From Climacium dendroides (lineage: Eukaryota; Streptophyta; Bryopsida; Hypnales; Climaciaceae), in NCBI GenBank assembly GCA_950106755.1, contig OX467089.1, forward strand, positions 30,051,345-30,115,344: DNA of 64,000 bases, written 5' to 3'. A program made the position numbers and the translations under genes. Below the pieces are notes generated by a model that did not search any database, had not been told where the DNA came from, and saw only the letters and a program-made list of their open reading frames with translations. Below, one piece after another: positions 11,342 through 23,433 of this stretch (position 1 is its first letter; the number at the start of each line of letters is the position of its first letter).

Positions 11342-12010
11342 TTTGGGTCCGCTTGATTTGTGAGATTATACTTAAAAAGGCTTCTCATGCCACATGGTTT
11401 TATGTGCAACCATAGTTGATAAGTTTTCGACATTTCATCTAAGTTAGTGCTTTGAAAGTTGTTCTGTATCTGATTGTTGATATTCTTTTGCTGTTTAACC
11501 CTGAAATATTCCCAATATTTTTTTATGGGAACTAAGGTCTTTGGCAGTATAATGACTGGTAGTATTTGTGCATACTTGTTAAATAGATAGCTTGAGTTTA
11601 GCAATACAATTTGTCTGTTAGAAACTATTTCCACCGTAAGTTTGCTTTGGTTTAGGGTTTAGAGTTTAAGGTTTAGTTTTACAATTAAGCTAAGTTGATT
11701 TTTGGTCGTCTGGCTAATTAGGGTTTGCGAACAGGATATTTTTATTGGTGTGGAGTTCCATTAGGATTTTTTGTTTCTTTATTGGGGATGAGTTGTTTCA
11801 TTATCGTCGGAGTTTCAGATATTGATTAGAGCTGCGTTGGGAAAAGTTACCTATTGCACGCGCGCAGTTTTTTGTTGCATTGGGTTTGGGAATGTCGATT
11901 TCTTTCGGTGCACTCTGAATGACTTCGTTGCATGTTGCCATTTTCTTAGGAATTTAGAATTTTACATGAGTGTCTATTGTTAATGTTGATGTACCCTAAA
12001 CCCACCCTCG

Positions 12011-14396
12011 GAGGCTGCCCAAGTGGTGACTCCGTGGGAAGTGGGGGCCAAGGAGGGCGGCAAGATCAACTAGGACAAGCTAATTGTCGACTTCGGTTGC
12101 GGTAGGATGGACGCGGACATGGTGTCGCGTGTGGAGCGTCTCACTAATCGCCCTGCGCATACTTTTCTTCGCCGGAACATCTTCTTCGTTCATCAAGACT
12201 TCGACAAAATCCTCGACTCCTTTGAGAAGGGAGAGAGGTTCTACTTGTACACAGGACGAGGACCGTCGTCAGAGGCTCTGCATCTTGGACATCTGGTTTC
12301 GTTCATGTTTGCTAGGTAGGTACACAAGTGGACTCTCCGTTAACTACACGATACAATGACCCATAAATGTGATAACTTTGATTTGTGCTAAGTGTGGACT
12401 TCTATGGACTTCTTTTTTCTTGCACTTAGTTGATTTTTAGCTTGACCCTAAAATAACGGTGCAGTAACGTCATTTAGATTTTATTGTCCGGCAATGTTTG
12501 ATGCCGTGGTTTGAGGCCTCTTGGTTTAGACTGTGGTGCTAAGAAGAGCCTGCTTCCTTTTCCATGAGACTAGGTACTTGCAGGATGTATTCAAGGTTCC
12601 ACTTGTGATCTAGTTGACGGATGACGAGAAGTTCAGCTGGAAAGATATGACATTCGATGAAGCTAGGCGTTTGGCTCGTGAGAATGCCAAAGACATTATA
12701 GCATGTGGATTTGATATCAGTCGTACATTCATTTTCTCTGATTTCAAATATGTTTGAGGGTATTTTTTTTGACCCTTGACGTGATGTAATAATGTATAAT
12801 TTGGAGCTGGAAGTGAGTCTCAGATTGACAAGAAGAGGCTTCTCATGGTTGGCATTGAATTTCAATGAAGTGGTTTGTAGACTTTTTTAATGAAAATTCT
12901 TGGTTCATTTTGATCCGTACAGTGGTAATGGGTGGAAATGATGGCGTGTTTTATGTTGTAGAAAGTTCTACGAGAATGTGGTTCGTATCGCTAAGCGCGT
13001 CACTCTGAATCAAGTGAGTTGCTTCTTATGTTCTTTTAACAAGCTTGTAGCTTTTGAGTGTTCCCTAAAACCAGTTGGAGGCTTTGCTTAAAGATAAATT
13101 TGGAAATTGAGTTTACGGTGAAGTAGTGAATGATGAATCGAGGCTTCACTGCAGGTAAAAGGCATTTTTGGATTTGTTGGTGAGGATCATATTGGGAAAG
13201 TTATATTTCCGGCTATTCAAGTAAGCCTTTGAATGATTTTTCCTTAATGCTAGACGTTAGCCTGGACATGTAATTAGCTTGGACATCTCCTTAGTTTTAG
13301 GGCTTCCGGCAGATGAATGCATGCTTCAAATTGGATTTTTCTCTCAAAGATAATTGCATATCCACTCTTGGATGCACCAAAGAAATTTGTATTGATCTCT
13401 TGCGAGTACTCCGGGCTACCCCATCATTCCCAACTTCTTTTCCGCACTTGTTTGGAGATGCGAAGCAGTCGAAGGATATGAGATGCTTGATACCATGCGC
13501 TATCGATCAAGTATCTCTCACTTCTGTTTGATATTGTGATTCCCGAAGTGGTGTCGCTAAGCTTTCCCTCGATGATATATGACATCTTTCGGAGGTATTA
13601 ACCAGTTGCATCTCCTAACAACATTGAAGTGGACTTCAGATTTTTTCTAAATTTGATTTTTGATTTTTTCCTATTCATTCAATGTAATCAGTTTTTCTGT
13701 ATCAGTCATTTTGATATGCTTATCCGTCCTCAATATTTTGCAGGACCCATACTTCAGAATGATACGAGATGTTGCTCTTCGACTTGGCTTCCATGAACCA
13801 GCCCTTATTGAATCACTGTTTTTTCCCTGCTTTACAGGTGAATAATAGCTGTGTAACTTTTAGTCTGCATACTTTATTGATATCAGTAGCAGTTCACTGT
13901 TGTTGATGAATCTCACATTTTAATGTGATTGTTGTAGGGTGAAAGTGGGAACATGAGTGCCAGCGATGCAAGTTTAGCAATTTATGTTGCAGACAATCGA
14001 AAACAGATCAAAGATAAGGTATGTCTTGGTTATAGTTGGTGCCTATATTCTGAATGCAATTATATTTTGCAAGGTTTCAAATGGCAACCCCTCGTGTTTG
14101 TACCCATTTATATTACAGTGAGTATTTCCGACTGCAAGTTTGGGATTATGAATTTCACTATGTAGATCAATAAATCATTCTCTGGCAGAAGGGATATTGT
14201 CGAGGAGCAAAGAAAGCATGGTGCTAATATTGAGGTTTGGATCTATGTCATAGTCGTGGGATCAAATTGTTGACGGTTTTTTTGATCTGTTGGTAACATT
14301 TAATTAACTTCTTTGCAATTCTGGCAGGTTGATATTGCAGTCAAGTACCTGGGGTTCTTTCTGGATGATGACAAGGAGCTAGAGCGCATCAAAGAA
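12011..14396 (+). pseudogene. WARS: Cytosolic tryptophanyl-tRNA synthetase, nine-exon pseudogene
   Basis: Exons at about 12011-12315, 12574-12759, 12962-13013, 13155-13220, 13407-13510, 13744-13837, 13938-14018, 14166-14234 and 14328-14396. They match the eukaryotic class I enzyme that charges tRNA-Trp. Seen are Y-L-Y-T-G-R-G-P-S-S-E-A-L-H-L-G-H (HIGH-type site), T-D-D-E-K, R-C-L-I-P-C-A-I-D-Q-D-P-Y-F-R-M and the KMSAS-type loop. Lesions: TAG at 12071 where Tyr is expected, TAG at 12611 where Gln is expected, TGA at the end of exon 2, and the KMSAS loop reading N-M-S-A-S, which loses the lysine. Most splice sites are still consensus. The last exon(s), encoding the C-terminal end, are absent. 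The intron after exon 9 is interrupted at 14449 by the giant hAT element. The real N-terminus is also missing. The enzyme is essential, so a working copy must exist elsewhere. Confidence 0.88.
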
Positions 14397-14448
14397 GTAA
14401 GATTACGGGTGGTTGCAGGGTCCTTTATAATTGATTTTGCATTTTTTC

Positions 14449-14456
14449 TTAAACAC
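14449..14456. repeat. Left 8-bp target-site duplication of the giant hAT
   Basis: TTAAACAC directly before the CAGGG terminus; the same eight bases follow the other end at 31922-31929. Confidence 0.9.
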
Positions 14457-14930
14457 CAGGGTTGCATGGACGTTGGGACGCCCGGACGTCTGGACGGACG
14501 TCCAACGTCCGCGTCCGCGGGTTTCCGAGCGTCCGGGGACATAGAAATTTCGGACTCGCGTCCGTCCAGTGGACGGGCGGTCAGCCGGTTCAGTGAGCTG
14601 ACCGAGCGGTCGGACGGCGAGGACGGGGCAGACGGGGCAGACCGACTGGACGAACGCGGACCACGGGGCGGTCGGGGCCGACCACGCGAACGGACGGGGA
14701 GGACGGGGCGGACGGGGTCGACCGATCGATCGGCTGATCGGGTGGCCTATCCGACCGGTCGGCAGTCCGATCGGACGGACCCGACGAGGCGCCTGATCGG
14801 CCGTCCACTAGGGCGGACGACTGAGATTGGGCGGACGGGATGGCCGTCCGCCTCATACAAAAGAGGCGGTCGGGCCGTCCACCTCTCACTTTTACCTTCC
14901 CCCTTGCTTGCAAGAGAGAGCAGAGAAGCT
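14457..14930 (+). promoter_or_regulatory. Left subterminal GGACGG-rich block and promoter of the kinase-like gene
   Basis: GC-rich sequence dense in GGACGG, CGGTCGG and GGACGTCC words, starting at the transposon end. It is followed by a TATA-like catacaaaag at 14853-14863, about 170 bases before the ATG at 15035. In hAT elements subterminal repeats bind transposase. Here the block also occupies the promoter position. Confidence 0.55.
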
Positions 14931-15034
14931 TAGTGCCTTTGGGCCCTATTGCCTCCTCTCCTCGGGAGGGTAAAGGTGAAATCTTGGGGGGACCCTTGCC
15001 ATTTTTTTTCTCGAATCGTGCGACATTCATCAAG

Positions 15035-16531
15035 ATGCCAAGGGCGAAGAAGAAAACGAAGTTTGTGGAGGAATCTACTGAGGTCGACATCATGAACAAC
15101 CCCTCGCACACTTGTACCGCATTTTTGAGAAAATGCATTGTTGAATTCTATGAGAGAGAAACTACCATGTCTCTTGACTCTAAGTATGTTCGTTATCAAG
15201 AGGAGGGCATTGAGAAGTTCAAAGGCGATATAAAGGACATGATGCATGAAGCGTTGCGGGTGGGAGGGTGGTATCAAGAAATGGAAAAGAAGGATTTCAC
15301 TAGTTGGTTGGACAAACGGGCGCATGATGCACTATGGAATGCGAAAGGGACCGTCGCAAAATTTGGTAAGGTTCATCACATTGATGATGAAGCCTTCACG
15401 CACGTGATTACAAAAGTAGACATGTTCGTGAGTCGAATGAGACCATTTGCTTCAAGACGAAATAGAGGTGGATTTATGAGTTGGTGGACAACTCACGAAG
15501 GGAGAGTAAACATGCGAGTTGTATTTCGCCATTTAATAGCGCTCCCGGGAACCGCAAGGGTGATTCCACAAGATAATATTGTCCTACGCGGAGGCTATGC
15601 CACAATTCGTAGGGTGCGAATCGAAGGGTGCCCTGAACTTCAACCACATTGGGAATTTGCAGCAAAGATGTCTCTCCAAGAGGGTCGACGACCTGAGCTT
15701 GCAAAGATGGAACACCAAACTAAATCGATGGCGGTGCGGATTCCGCACGATGGAGTCATATGCTTCGTTGCAGTCCACACAAATCGGAACGAAGGCTATT
15801 CATTGTGGTGGAATGGTGGTACTTTGCGTGAAATGTTGAGAATGGATAACGATTATCCAGACAATATCGCCATACGCATTATGTGTGATCCCCAAATTAG
15901 CGACGAGGAGGTCATTCGTGCTCATCGTCTAAAGCGATGGAGAGCAAAGCGTACGGAGCTTGCTTGGGCACTGCTGCATATTATGAATGCGGTACATGGT
16001 GCCGGACATCTTCACAACGACATTTCTCCAGACAACATCATGTTCCATTTCCCGGAAGACGAGTCGCAGGTTTTCATTGGAATTTACGATTGGGGGATGA
16101 CCACGACTAGTACAGAGCCTATGAAGTCATTGTATACATTCACATCAACAAGTGATCGGGACGAAGTTCTAAGGAGGAGGTGGTGGATCAATCCAAAGAT
16201 TACATACGTACATCGAAGAGATGCAAATGTGGAGAACATACCCGTACTTACCATTAAGTCCGAAGAATTTGCTGTTGGTCAAATAGCGAAGAGAACCAAC
16301 AGTACATGTATGTCAGAGACATACTACGGTTTGCAAGGTCGTGGAAGCAAAAAACATGTGTTGTACTCGCATCACGACTTAGCATAAGTCTTTCAAGTGT
16401 ATTTGGGGAGACTTTGCGAAGATGGTCCCGATGGCCATAGTAGTTTGGCGCAAGTGATTTCGCGATTTACTTCTTCGTTTCATTGGCCTATACCGGATGA
16501 ACACTTCCGCCACTTTGGAGCTGTAGTTTAA
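15035..16531 (+). pseudogene. Kinase-like cargo protein of the giant hAT
   Basis: Starts at M-P-R-A-K-K-K-T-K-F. The protein is about 450 codons to a TAA at 16385, then continues in the same frame for 48 codons to a TAA at 16529, so it is probably a roughly 498-residue protein with one nonsense change. The middle to C-terminal part has protein-kinase active-site features: a catalytic loop H-N-D-I-S-P-D-N-I (for HRD...N) and D-W-G in place of DFG. A clear glycine loop is not visible. The N-terminal third is unassigned. It could be an atypical kinase or a pseudokinase. The substrate is unknown. The gene reads inward from the left transposon end, behind a GGACGG block and TATA box, and is single-exon. 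Confidence 0.6.
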
Positions 16532-18196
16532 GTCTTTAATGATATTAATATATCATATATAAGTAATTAACTATAGCCTATAGGTGTTTATAGTATGCAC
16601 TATTCATAGAGGTAAAGACATATACTAAGTTACATGTCAATTACATAATAGTACAGTATATACGGATGATATACCTCAGTTTCATCACCAATGATTGGAT
16701 TGATTGTGAATGTTGTTTTACAGCAAGGTGCATCTCAGCATTTGTAATCAATGAGCATGTTTTAATTCACAATGATTTTGGAGAACTTGGAAGTCTTTAC
16801 GCCATTTGTCATCGTATGTTTGGATGAAAAATTGGAAATCTCGAAATCATTATATGAAATAATTTGCAATTCCTTATTCATTCAATTTTTAATTGATGAT
16901 TGATGATTCAATGATTCATTGATTGTTAGGTTGACAAGTCCTTGTCTTCATTTGTGTGGTATAGTAAATGTGATTGAAGATGTTCATTATAATAATGTCA
17001 ATGACAATATAAAAAATGGTAAGCGTTTACTTACCTCTATGTCTCTATAATTGATATGACGATGGAGGGCAACTAAAGGACCGAAGGAAACATCATGTAT
17101 GAATGTATGATTGTATGTGAGTGCCTAATTGTGAGTTGAAGGTTCACTTCTAAAGGGCTTAGGGTCCCTTCAAGGGTTTAGAGGTTATTAGGTAGGTACT
17201 TACAACTTGAAATTTTGTCGTGATTTTTTGAAACTTTTTCTGAAGATGGAAAAATTGATAAGCTTATTAAGCTATATGGGATAATGGAGACCTCATTTTT
17301 TCCACAATCAGTGACCGGGAATAGAAGTTATGACCTAAATTGCTCAAAACAAGGGACGGGGGGGAGTGTAGGCACTACTGCACTAGGTAGTAGCCTAGTA
17401 GGTCATAGTAGGTAGGAAAATAATTGCAACTTGTTTTAATTTTTAATTTTTAATTTTTTACTTGTACATTATATTCTTGCCTATCCAATATCCAGAGAGC
17501 TCGAATTCATTTCATCAATGAATTTCAACAACAAGACATCTTGTTGTTTTTACTCTTCTAGTGTTAAATACCTGAAGAAGAATAAGTCTTGAATTGTTGT
17601 CGTGAAGGTCCAATACTTAAAATAGCATTTGGGAAGTACAACATCAAAGCTAATTACATAATGAAATTTCTTTTGGTGCATACCAAAAGATGTTGAGTTA
17701 TTCGACAAAGGTTTTATAAAAATGATTTTGGTCACACCATTTTGTCTCAAAAAACAACCGTACATTTGCAATTCTATATACAAGCACGTAACTTTCATGG
17801 TTTTCAGTATGCATTCATTACAAGTGACCAAAATACGTAACTTCCGATGTTCAAATACATTACACCACATCATTCACATACTCAACACTTGCAACAATTA
17901 ACCATTCATATTGGAGTGATAGTATGGAACTCTACTTACTCTACAAGGTAAAAAGCAAATAATTGTATTATATTATAAAATAGTCTTATAGCCTGTACCA
18001 CTTTCGTTTTGGGGGCTAAAACAAGTTCTTCATACATCTCACTTGTTCGAATATACTTGCATTCCTACAACTATTGCATTGTTTCCAAATGGCAAATGAC
18101 AAATTGACAATGCATTATACTTGAAACCACATTAAAAAACAAAGCCCATAACTATATAATGGCACCTTGTATTTTTCTACAAAATAACACTATACT
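16532..18196. other. AT-rich spacer inside the giant hAT
   Basis: No gene seen. Contains short T/A runs (ttttaattttt, three times, near 17430-17460) and a 9-base G run region near 17350. The open frames here are short and without recognisable motifs. Confidence 0.5.
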
Positions 18197-19420
18197 TCAT
18201 TCAGAATCAGAACTACTATCATGATTTTGACTTTGAGGCGTAGAACCGGAGCCACCATATGGCCCATATCCGCTTGATTGTCGCCCTTGTCCATAATTTT
18301 CGTAATAAGGACCTCCAAAAGTTGGAGGTGGAACTGAAGCATATTCATGTGAGCCGCCAGTCCCTCCATGACTTGAACCAGTGTAGTAAGAACTTCCATG
18401 AGGCCCATACAAATCATGTCCTCCTGTTCCCGGATAATTTCACGAGCCGCCTTGTTCCGAACCACCATAGTCTGTATAACTGGTGTTTCCATGAGGTCCC
18501 CTTGTTCCTGGGCAGTATTGAGGGCCGCCATGTGAAAGACCACCGTAGTCCGTATAGGTCGTAGTTCTATAGCCTCCTTCTACGTTTGGACCACCATCTC
18601 GAGGGTTGTTGCTATAGTGTGAACTAGTTCCTCCATGTCGCGAGCCATGTACATCACGTTCACGACGAGGTGAAGTGTGATATCCACGAGGTCGGCCTTG
18701 ATCCTCGACACTCCTCCTCAATACTTCCCGCATTTGATTCTCGTATTCTATGTCTTCGCATTCTTCTCGGCGTTCGTGCCTCTCCGGAGGTGGAGGTGGA
18801 GGTGGCAACTGTTCAGCTGGTTCTTCATCATCGTCAGCATCACTGTCCTCTGCATCCCGCATAGGCCAACTTGGGCACCCAAATTGACCTCGGTTCGACC
18901 AAGCCGGCATGCAATCACTTTCACCACGCCAGTTAGTGAACACCACAGCTGAGTGACACGTCATCTTCGTCTCTTTATTCATCCCTATAACTGTACGCTA
19001 GTCAACGTCTTTCTGGAGTACAATCTCCGCCCAAACCATTGCCATGGTAGAATAGTTCATGATGGTAGGCTTCGAGGGACCTAGATTTGAAGCTGCCCAA
19101 ATTTCTTCGTATCTCTCTACAAAGTGTCTACTCCTACACGTCTTCATAGGGCCTTCCCACCGTCTCACTTGCTTCTCCAAACTGTCATTTGTTGGCCACA
19201 GTTTGGCTATGTGTGACATGGTCACATATTTCTTGCACATTGTACAAGTCCACACTTTGTCGGACTCGTACTCCCACCCCTCCTTTGCCACATTGAATTC
19301 ATCGAAGTAAACATCCCAATCTAGTTCTTGTGGTTTCCCCTTCGAACTTTTCTTCGAAGAACCGGAAAGAACCGGAATTCCTTTGCGAGGTATAGTACCC
19401 TTCTCTATAAATGACCTCAA
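18197..19420 (-). pseudogene. Gly/Tyr-rich cargo protein with W-C-KKYV domain
   Basis: One frame of about 400 codons, stopped by TAG at 18998 and TGA at 18440. The first 140 residues hold a compact domain with W-T-C-T-M-C-K-K-Y-V, H-I-A-K-L-W-P, H-F-V-E-R-Y-E-E-I-W and M-N-Y-S-T-M-A-M-V. The RING-H2 gene at 31344-27724 has the same order of motifs, so the two are paralogous there. At the TAG (V-D-stop) the paralogue has Trp, so TGG became TAG. The rest is proline/acidic, then rich in Gly, Tyr, Ser and His, resembling low-complexity RNA-binding tails. No ATG starts the visible frame; a small first exon near 19475 with an intron to about 19408 is possible. Function unknown. Confidence 0.55.
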
Positions 19421-19559
19421 CGTTAGAATGATTAATGTGTAGTGGTTTCAGATTATAATAATTAGTGAATACCACTCATTCATTCACAATTGTTCACACA
19501 CCAAGGCGGAAGGGGCGCACAGAGACCAATAGCCGCTGGATCACCCACTCCGCAAGGGA

Positions 19560-19900
19560 AACAATTGTGCAGAATGAGCCGTCTGCTCCGCTTTTTATAC
19601 CGACCGACGAGGCGGACGTCGTTGTCGGCTTCAGGGTCGGACGGCAAGATCGGACGGACAGCGTGAATCCGCATTTCCCATCCCACAGTCGACAGAGACG
19701 TACAGACGGCTGCACCGACTACTTGGCCGTCGGGCCGTCCGCCGAGCGGACGGGTGGATGGGCGGACGGACAGACTTCGTCTGCCCCGACCGATCGGCCG
19801 TCGGCCCATCCGCTTGGCAGACGGGTCGCTGCTTTCGCCGACTACTTGGTCGGCGCAGTGTCCGCCGAGTGGACAGCCAAGCAGCCCACGACCTGTGGAT
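19560..19900 (-). promoter_or_regulatory. GGACGG-rich block with TATA box, upstream of the Gly/Tyr-rich gene
   Basis: GC-rich block dense in CGGACGG and CCGACCG words. On the minus strand it ends in GGTATAAAAAGCGG (19589-19602), a strong TATA box about 170 bases before the coding frame. Same arrangement as at the other three genes of the element. Confidence 0.55.
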
Positions 19901-19929
19901 TCTCCAAATTAGTTATTTGTGAGTAGAGA

Positions 19930-22590
19930 ATCCAAAGGAGTGAGCTGGCAGCCTGTTAGACCATTAGTTCGTCATGAATTTCAAGTAAGGACATAAAAAC
20001 TTTGAAAACTGACGGCGGGAATTTTGCCCCTTCAATGTGAAACTTCAAAAATAACTCCATGCCCTAAACCCTAAACCCTAAAAACCATGAATCCTACTCG
20101 TAATTCTGATGACTACTCACTTTTAGAATTTCGATATTTCTCTTCATCAAATATGTTTGCAATTGATTCATTCTTACATCTTATAAGTACTTTGAGTACA
20201 AACTATAAATATATATAGAGGGAGAGAGACTAAATTTTCATTTTTTCATGATGAATTTTAAAAATATGTAATTGAAGAAAAGTGAAGTTTGTAGTCATTT
20301 TCTAATGCATATAATCATAAAATAATGATTCTTTGTGAAATACTTAAAATCTGAATTGTAAACTTCAGAACTTGTAAAAGCTTGTTTCTAAAAGAGTAAA
20401 AGTATTGCTTTCAGTAGTCAAAACTTTAGTAAACTAAAAAAAAATCAAGTATGAAAAGTTATAAAAAAAGACATTGCAACTTGCAAGCACTCAATACATG
20501 ACTCTAAAATAATATGAGTATTTCTTAAAATCACCCTTCAATTGCGAATAAAATCCAATAAAAACTAAGAAAGTATGATTATACAAAGTTACAAACTATG
20601 GTAAAATACTCATTCAATCACTTTTCACTATAGTTAAATATAGAATGACCTTATTCCATCTCCAACTCCAATTCCATTTCATAAAATTGCATCTAAACAA
20701 TTAAACAAACTGTCCTTTAAAGTTACAAATCTCAATGCAATAATGCATTAAATAATTTGGTTTCTGTTTATAGGTCATATTTAGGTATTTATGTGAAGTC
20801 AACTTGAGGGATTAGAGTTAGAGCCCCTTGAAGTTGTTGTTAGTAATTTAACAAAAGAATAATATTCTAAATCTTGTATATTTTTGCTTCTATTCTTTGT
20901 GTACATATTGGTTTATTGGTTACCTCCATTTCATCAAATTGGTCATTGAAGGTTTGCACTCTCCAGAATCATTTTGGATAAAACATTTTGATTTAGATGA
21001 AACATCTTCCTAGTCACTTAGTTCATCATTCCAAATATAGAATTGGGAGCCTTTTGACATTGAAATGTAATTAAATACAATGAAAATTCTAAATTTTTTC
21101 TAATTTCTAATGGATCTAGGTGACTGCAAGAAACATTTGATAATTTTGTTGTGCTTCGTCCAATACTCATGATTTTTTTGTAGAATACTTTCAAAATTTA
21201 AAAGAAAAATATTCAAAAAACATTGAAGAAATATGTCCAAGTAATGTCCAATGTATTCACTTTCAAGATGAAGGCAATTACCAAAAAAAACCCCACCAAA
21301 ATATTCTATAGGTAGGAGAAAGTTCTGGAATAGTTCCAATTTCAAGAAAATATATGCTCTAACGTGTAATTAAAAAAAAAAGGGAAAAACTATACAAATA
21401 TTATAAAAATCCCATTTGTAACAATTTTCTGAAGATGTTCATTTATAAAAAGAACCATTCAAAGAACATTACGCGTTTCAAAAGTCATTAATAAAAAGTT
21501 CATTTAGTGAACTTGTACACCACATAAAATTCAATATTTTTAGGATTCCTTTAAGTTTGCTACAAAATCATCTTCTTCAAATCTCAGATTCAAATTTGTT
21601 TATTCGGGTACTAAATAGTCCTAAAAATCCCAAATATTAAAATTGCCAAGAAATTAGATAAGCTGTAAAATAGTTATAAATACCTTATTAATAAATCTTG
21701 AGTCATGTAGATCTAAAATGCAGAATTTCTGGCCAACAAACAAATCAACATGCAAGGTGAGATAGAAAATAGTATAGGTGTTTCTTCATTCATTTGAGCT
21801 TTCCAGCTTGGATTAAATATTTTGCGGAACAATTTGGTTGGAGGTTTCAAATTACAAAGAATACAAATGTACTTATGTAGGGATTTCACATAGAGCTTTC
21901 TCCGCTACATGAATCCTTGTTTTCATTTAAAACCGGTTCCATTTATAGTTTGACCATATAAATATATGCATTGTAATTCTGTAAAGAATGCTACATGGTG
22001 ACATAGTCGACTAGCCGTGAAAAACTGTAGCCCTGAAATCGAAAAAAATTTAAGTAATTTACTCTTTGCATTTTCTAGTGGTAGGTTTCAGTTAAGATTC
22101 GTTGGCAAGGGCTTTAGCTTTGTTATTGTTCATTCCCAAATTATGTATAAATGTATAATTTGTACAGTTTGCTAAACCAAATTCCCGCCCCCCCCTCCAA
22201 AAAAAAATGTCATGGTAATATGGTATTGACGTTCCTTGAAGGCTGGAAGGGATGATTTTTGCCTTTCGGTCGGAGACTTCTGAATCATAATAGTGATATG
22301 AAAATCTTTGAACGGAATTCAACTTTCACTTCTTCCAACCTTATAGGAACATCTACTTAAGCAAGAGGATCAATTCATTCGTCCAATCATCCCCCACCCT
22401 TTTCCACAAAGAATGAATAGATCACCCATTTTTGAGAAATGGGAATTGGTTGTCGGAAGTTGAAACCAAGCCTCATACCACCGCATGAACTCAAGTGATC
22501 GAACCTCAGACCTGAGACCTGAAGACAAGAATTACAGTAAGTCCCAGTTTCCCGAATGGCAAATGACCTCTTAATCATTTGGGTCACCTT
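19930..22590. other. Long AT-rich spacer inside the giant hAT
   Basis: About 2.6 kb without a supportable gene. It holds a short telomeric tract (ccctaaa, three units) at 20062-20081. Repetitive AT-rich prose-like sequence otherwise; no tRNA or coding signal seen. Confidence 0.5.
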
Positions 22591-22594
22591 TATG

Positions 22595-23010
22595 CGGCCG
22601 CTGCGGTCGGCCGATCCACGCGATCAGACAATCCATTGTGGACCATCGGTCGGCCCCGTCCGGCGCGGTCGGTCCATCCGCGCGGTCCGACAGTCCGTTG
22701 CGGACCATCGGTCGGCCCCGTCCGGCGCAGTCGGCCCATCCGCGCAGTCCGACAGTCCGTTGCGGACCATCGGTCGGCCCCGTCTGGCGCGGTCGTCCCA
22801 TTCGCGCGGTAGGACAGTCCGTTGTGAACCATCGGTCGGCCTCGTCCGCTGCGGTTGCCGGTCGGACCGTCGTTAAACCTGCGGTAGGCCTGGTCGGCCA
22901 GTTCGCGGCCCTTGCCTCTCTTCTCTTTCTCTCGTGGACGGTCCGCTACGGACCTGCGGTCGGCCCATCCGCGGCCTTCCACGCGGTCGGAGAGTCTGCT
23001 GCAGTGCTGC
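22595..23010 (-). promoter_or_regulatory. GGACGG/CGGTCGG block without an obvious gene
   Basis: The same type of GC-rich block as those upstream of the four genes. On the minus strand it runs into a weak TATA-like cataaagg at about 22587-22594, but no coding frame follows. It may be the promoter of a lost cargo gene or a former element end. Confidence 0.35.
22633..22865. repeat. 62-bp minisatellite
   Basis: Units start at 22633, 22695, 22757 and 22819, exactly 62 bases apart, with a partial unit on each side. The core reads ggaccatcggtcggccccgt. Units differ by a few bases. The long open frames here in several frames are a result of the repeat's composition. Confidence 0.92.
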
Positions 23011-23019
23011 CGTTGTGCC

Positions 23020-23433
23020 CCCCCCCGCCATTCCGCCAACCACGATCTTCAATTTTGTAATTTGGTATTTACAGATTTCAGTTTCTATGCAAGCTTTCTT
23101 TTTGAGGTTCATTATTTCTAACGCTTCCCAAGAAAATATCTGATTTATTTGTTTTGTACATGGAGAATGAATATTGAATAACCAAAATATACGCAGTGAA
23201 GACTTCTTCAATTTCCTATTCAACCATTCAACCAAAGATAATGAATAAAAAAGGTTTATTACATTTTTCAAAATAAACACGCAAATTCCTATTATAGAGC
23301 AATTCGTGTCAAATGTCAAACCTCATTTCTCCTGCGTTCATAAAGTCTTCCAAATTCAAATCATAAAGATTTGAAGAACTATCTATGTAACGTATTCTAA
23401 TCTAACCCGTTCTAAGAATGTAAGATTCAATTC
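23020..23433. other. Spacer
   Basis: AT-rich sequence downstream of the transposase gene; no feature seen. Confidence 0.4.

Larger units (their letters stand above)
9908..12000. other. Mostly non-coding; old LTR-like debris
   Basis: The segment at about 10000-10720 is rich in TCCGG words and contains pieces resembling the LTRs here (for example the actacaacgac stretch, read on the minus strand), so it is probably an old related LTR fragment. A GA-rich run is at 10492-10515 and degenerate TTTAGGG repeats at about 11651-11680. At 11130-11340 a plus-strand reading (D-D-K-N-F-L-R-Y-I-F-F-F-A-G-L-L) could be a broken exon of an unknown gene. No intact gene seen. Confidence 0.4.

Noticed and set aside
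10969..11634. 221-codon minus-strand frame
   Set aside because: Includes the 21-bp tandem repeat as R-E-L-H-P-T-R units and no family motif; the plus strand looks more protein-like there.
22571..23060. Overlapping open frames on both strands in the GC-rich block
   Set aside because: Produced by stop-poor GC-rich tandem repeats; no motif, all frames equally open. The same holds for frames in the blocks at 14313-14933, 19480-19926, 27103-27423 and 31395-31931.
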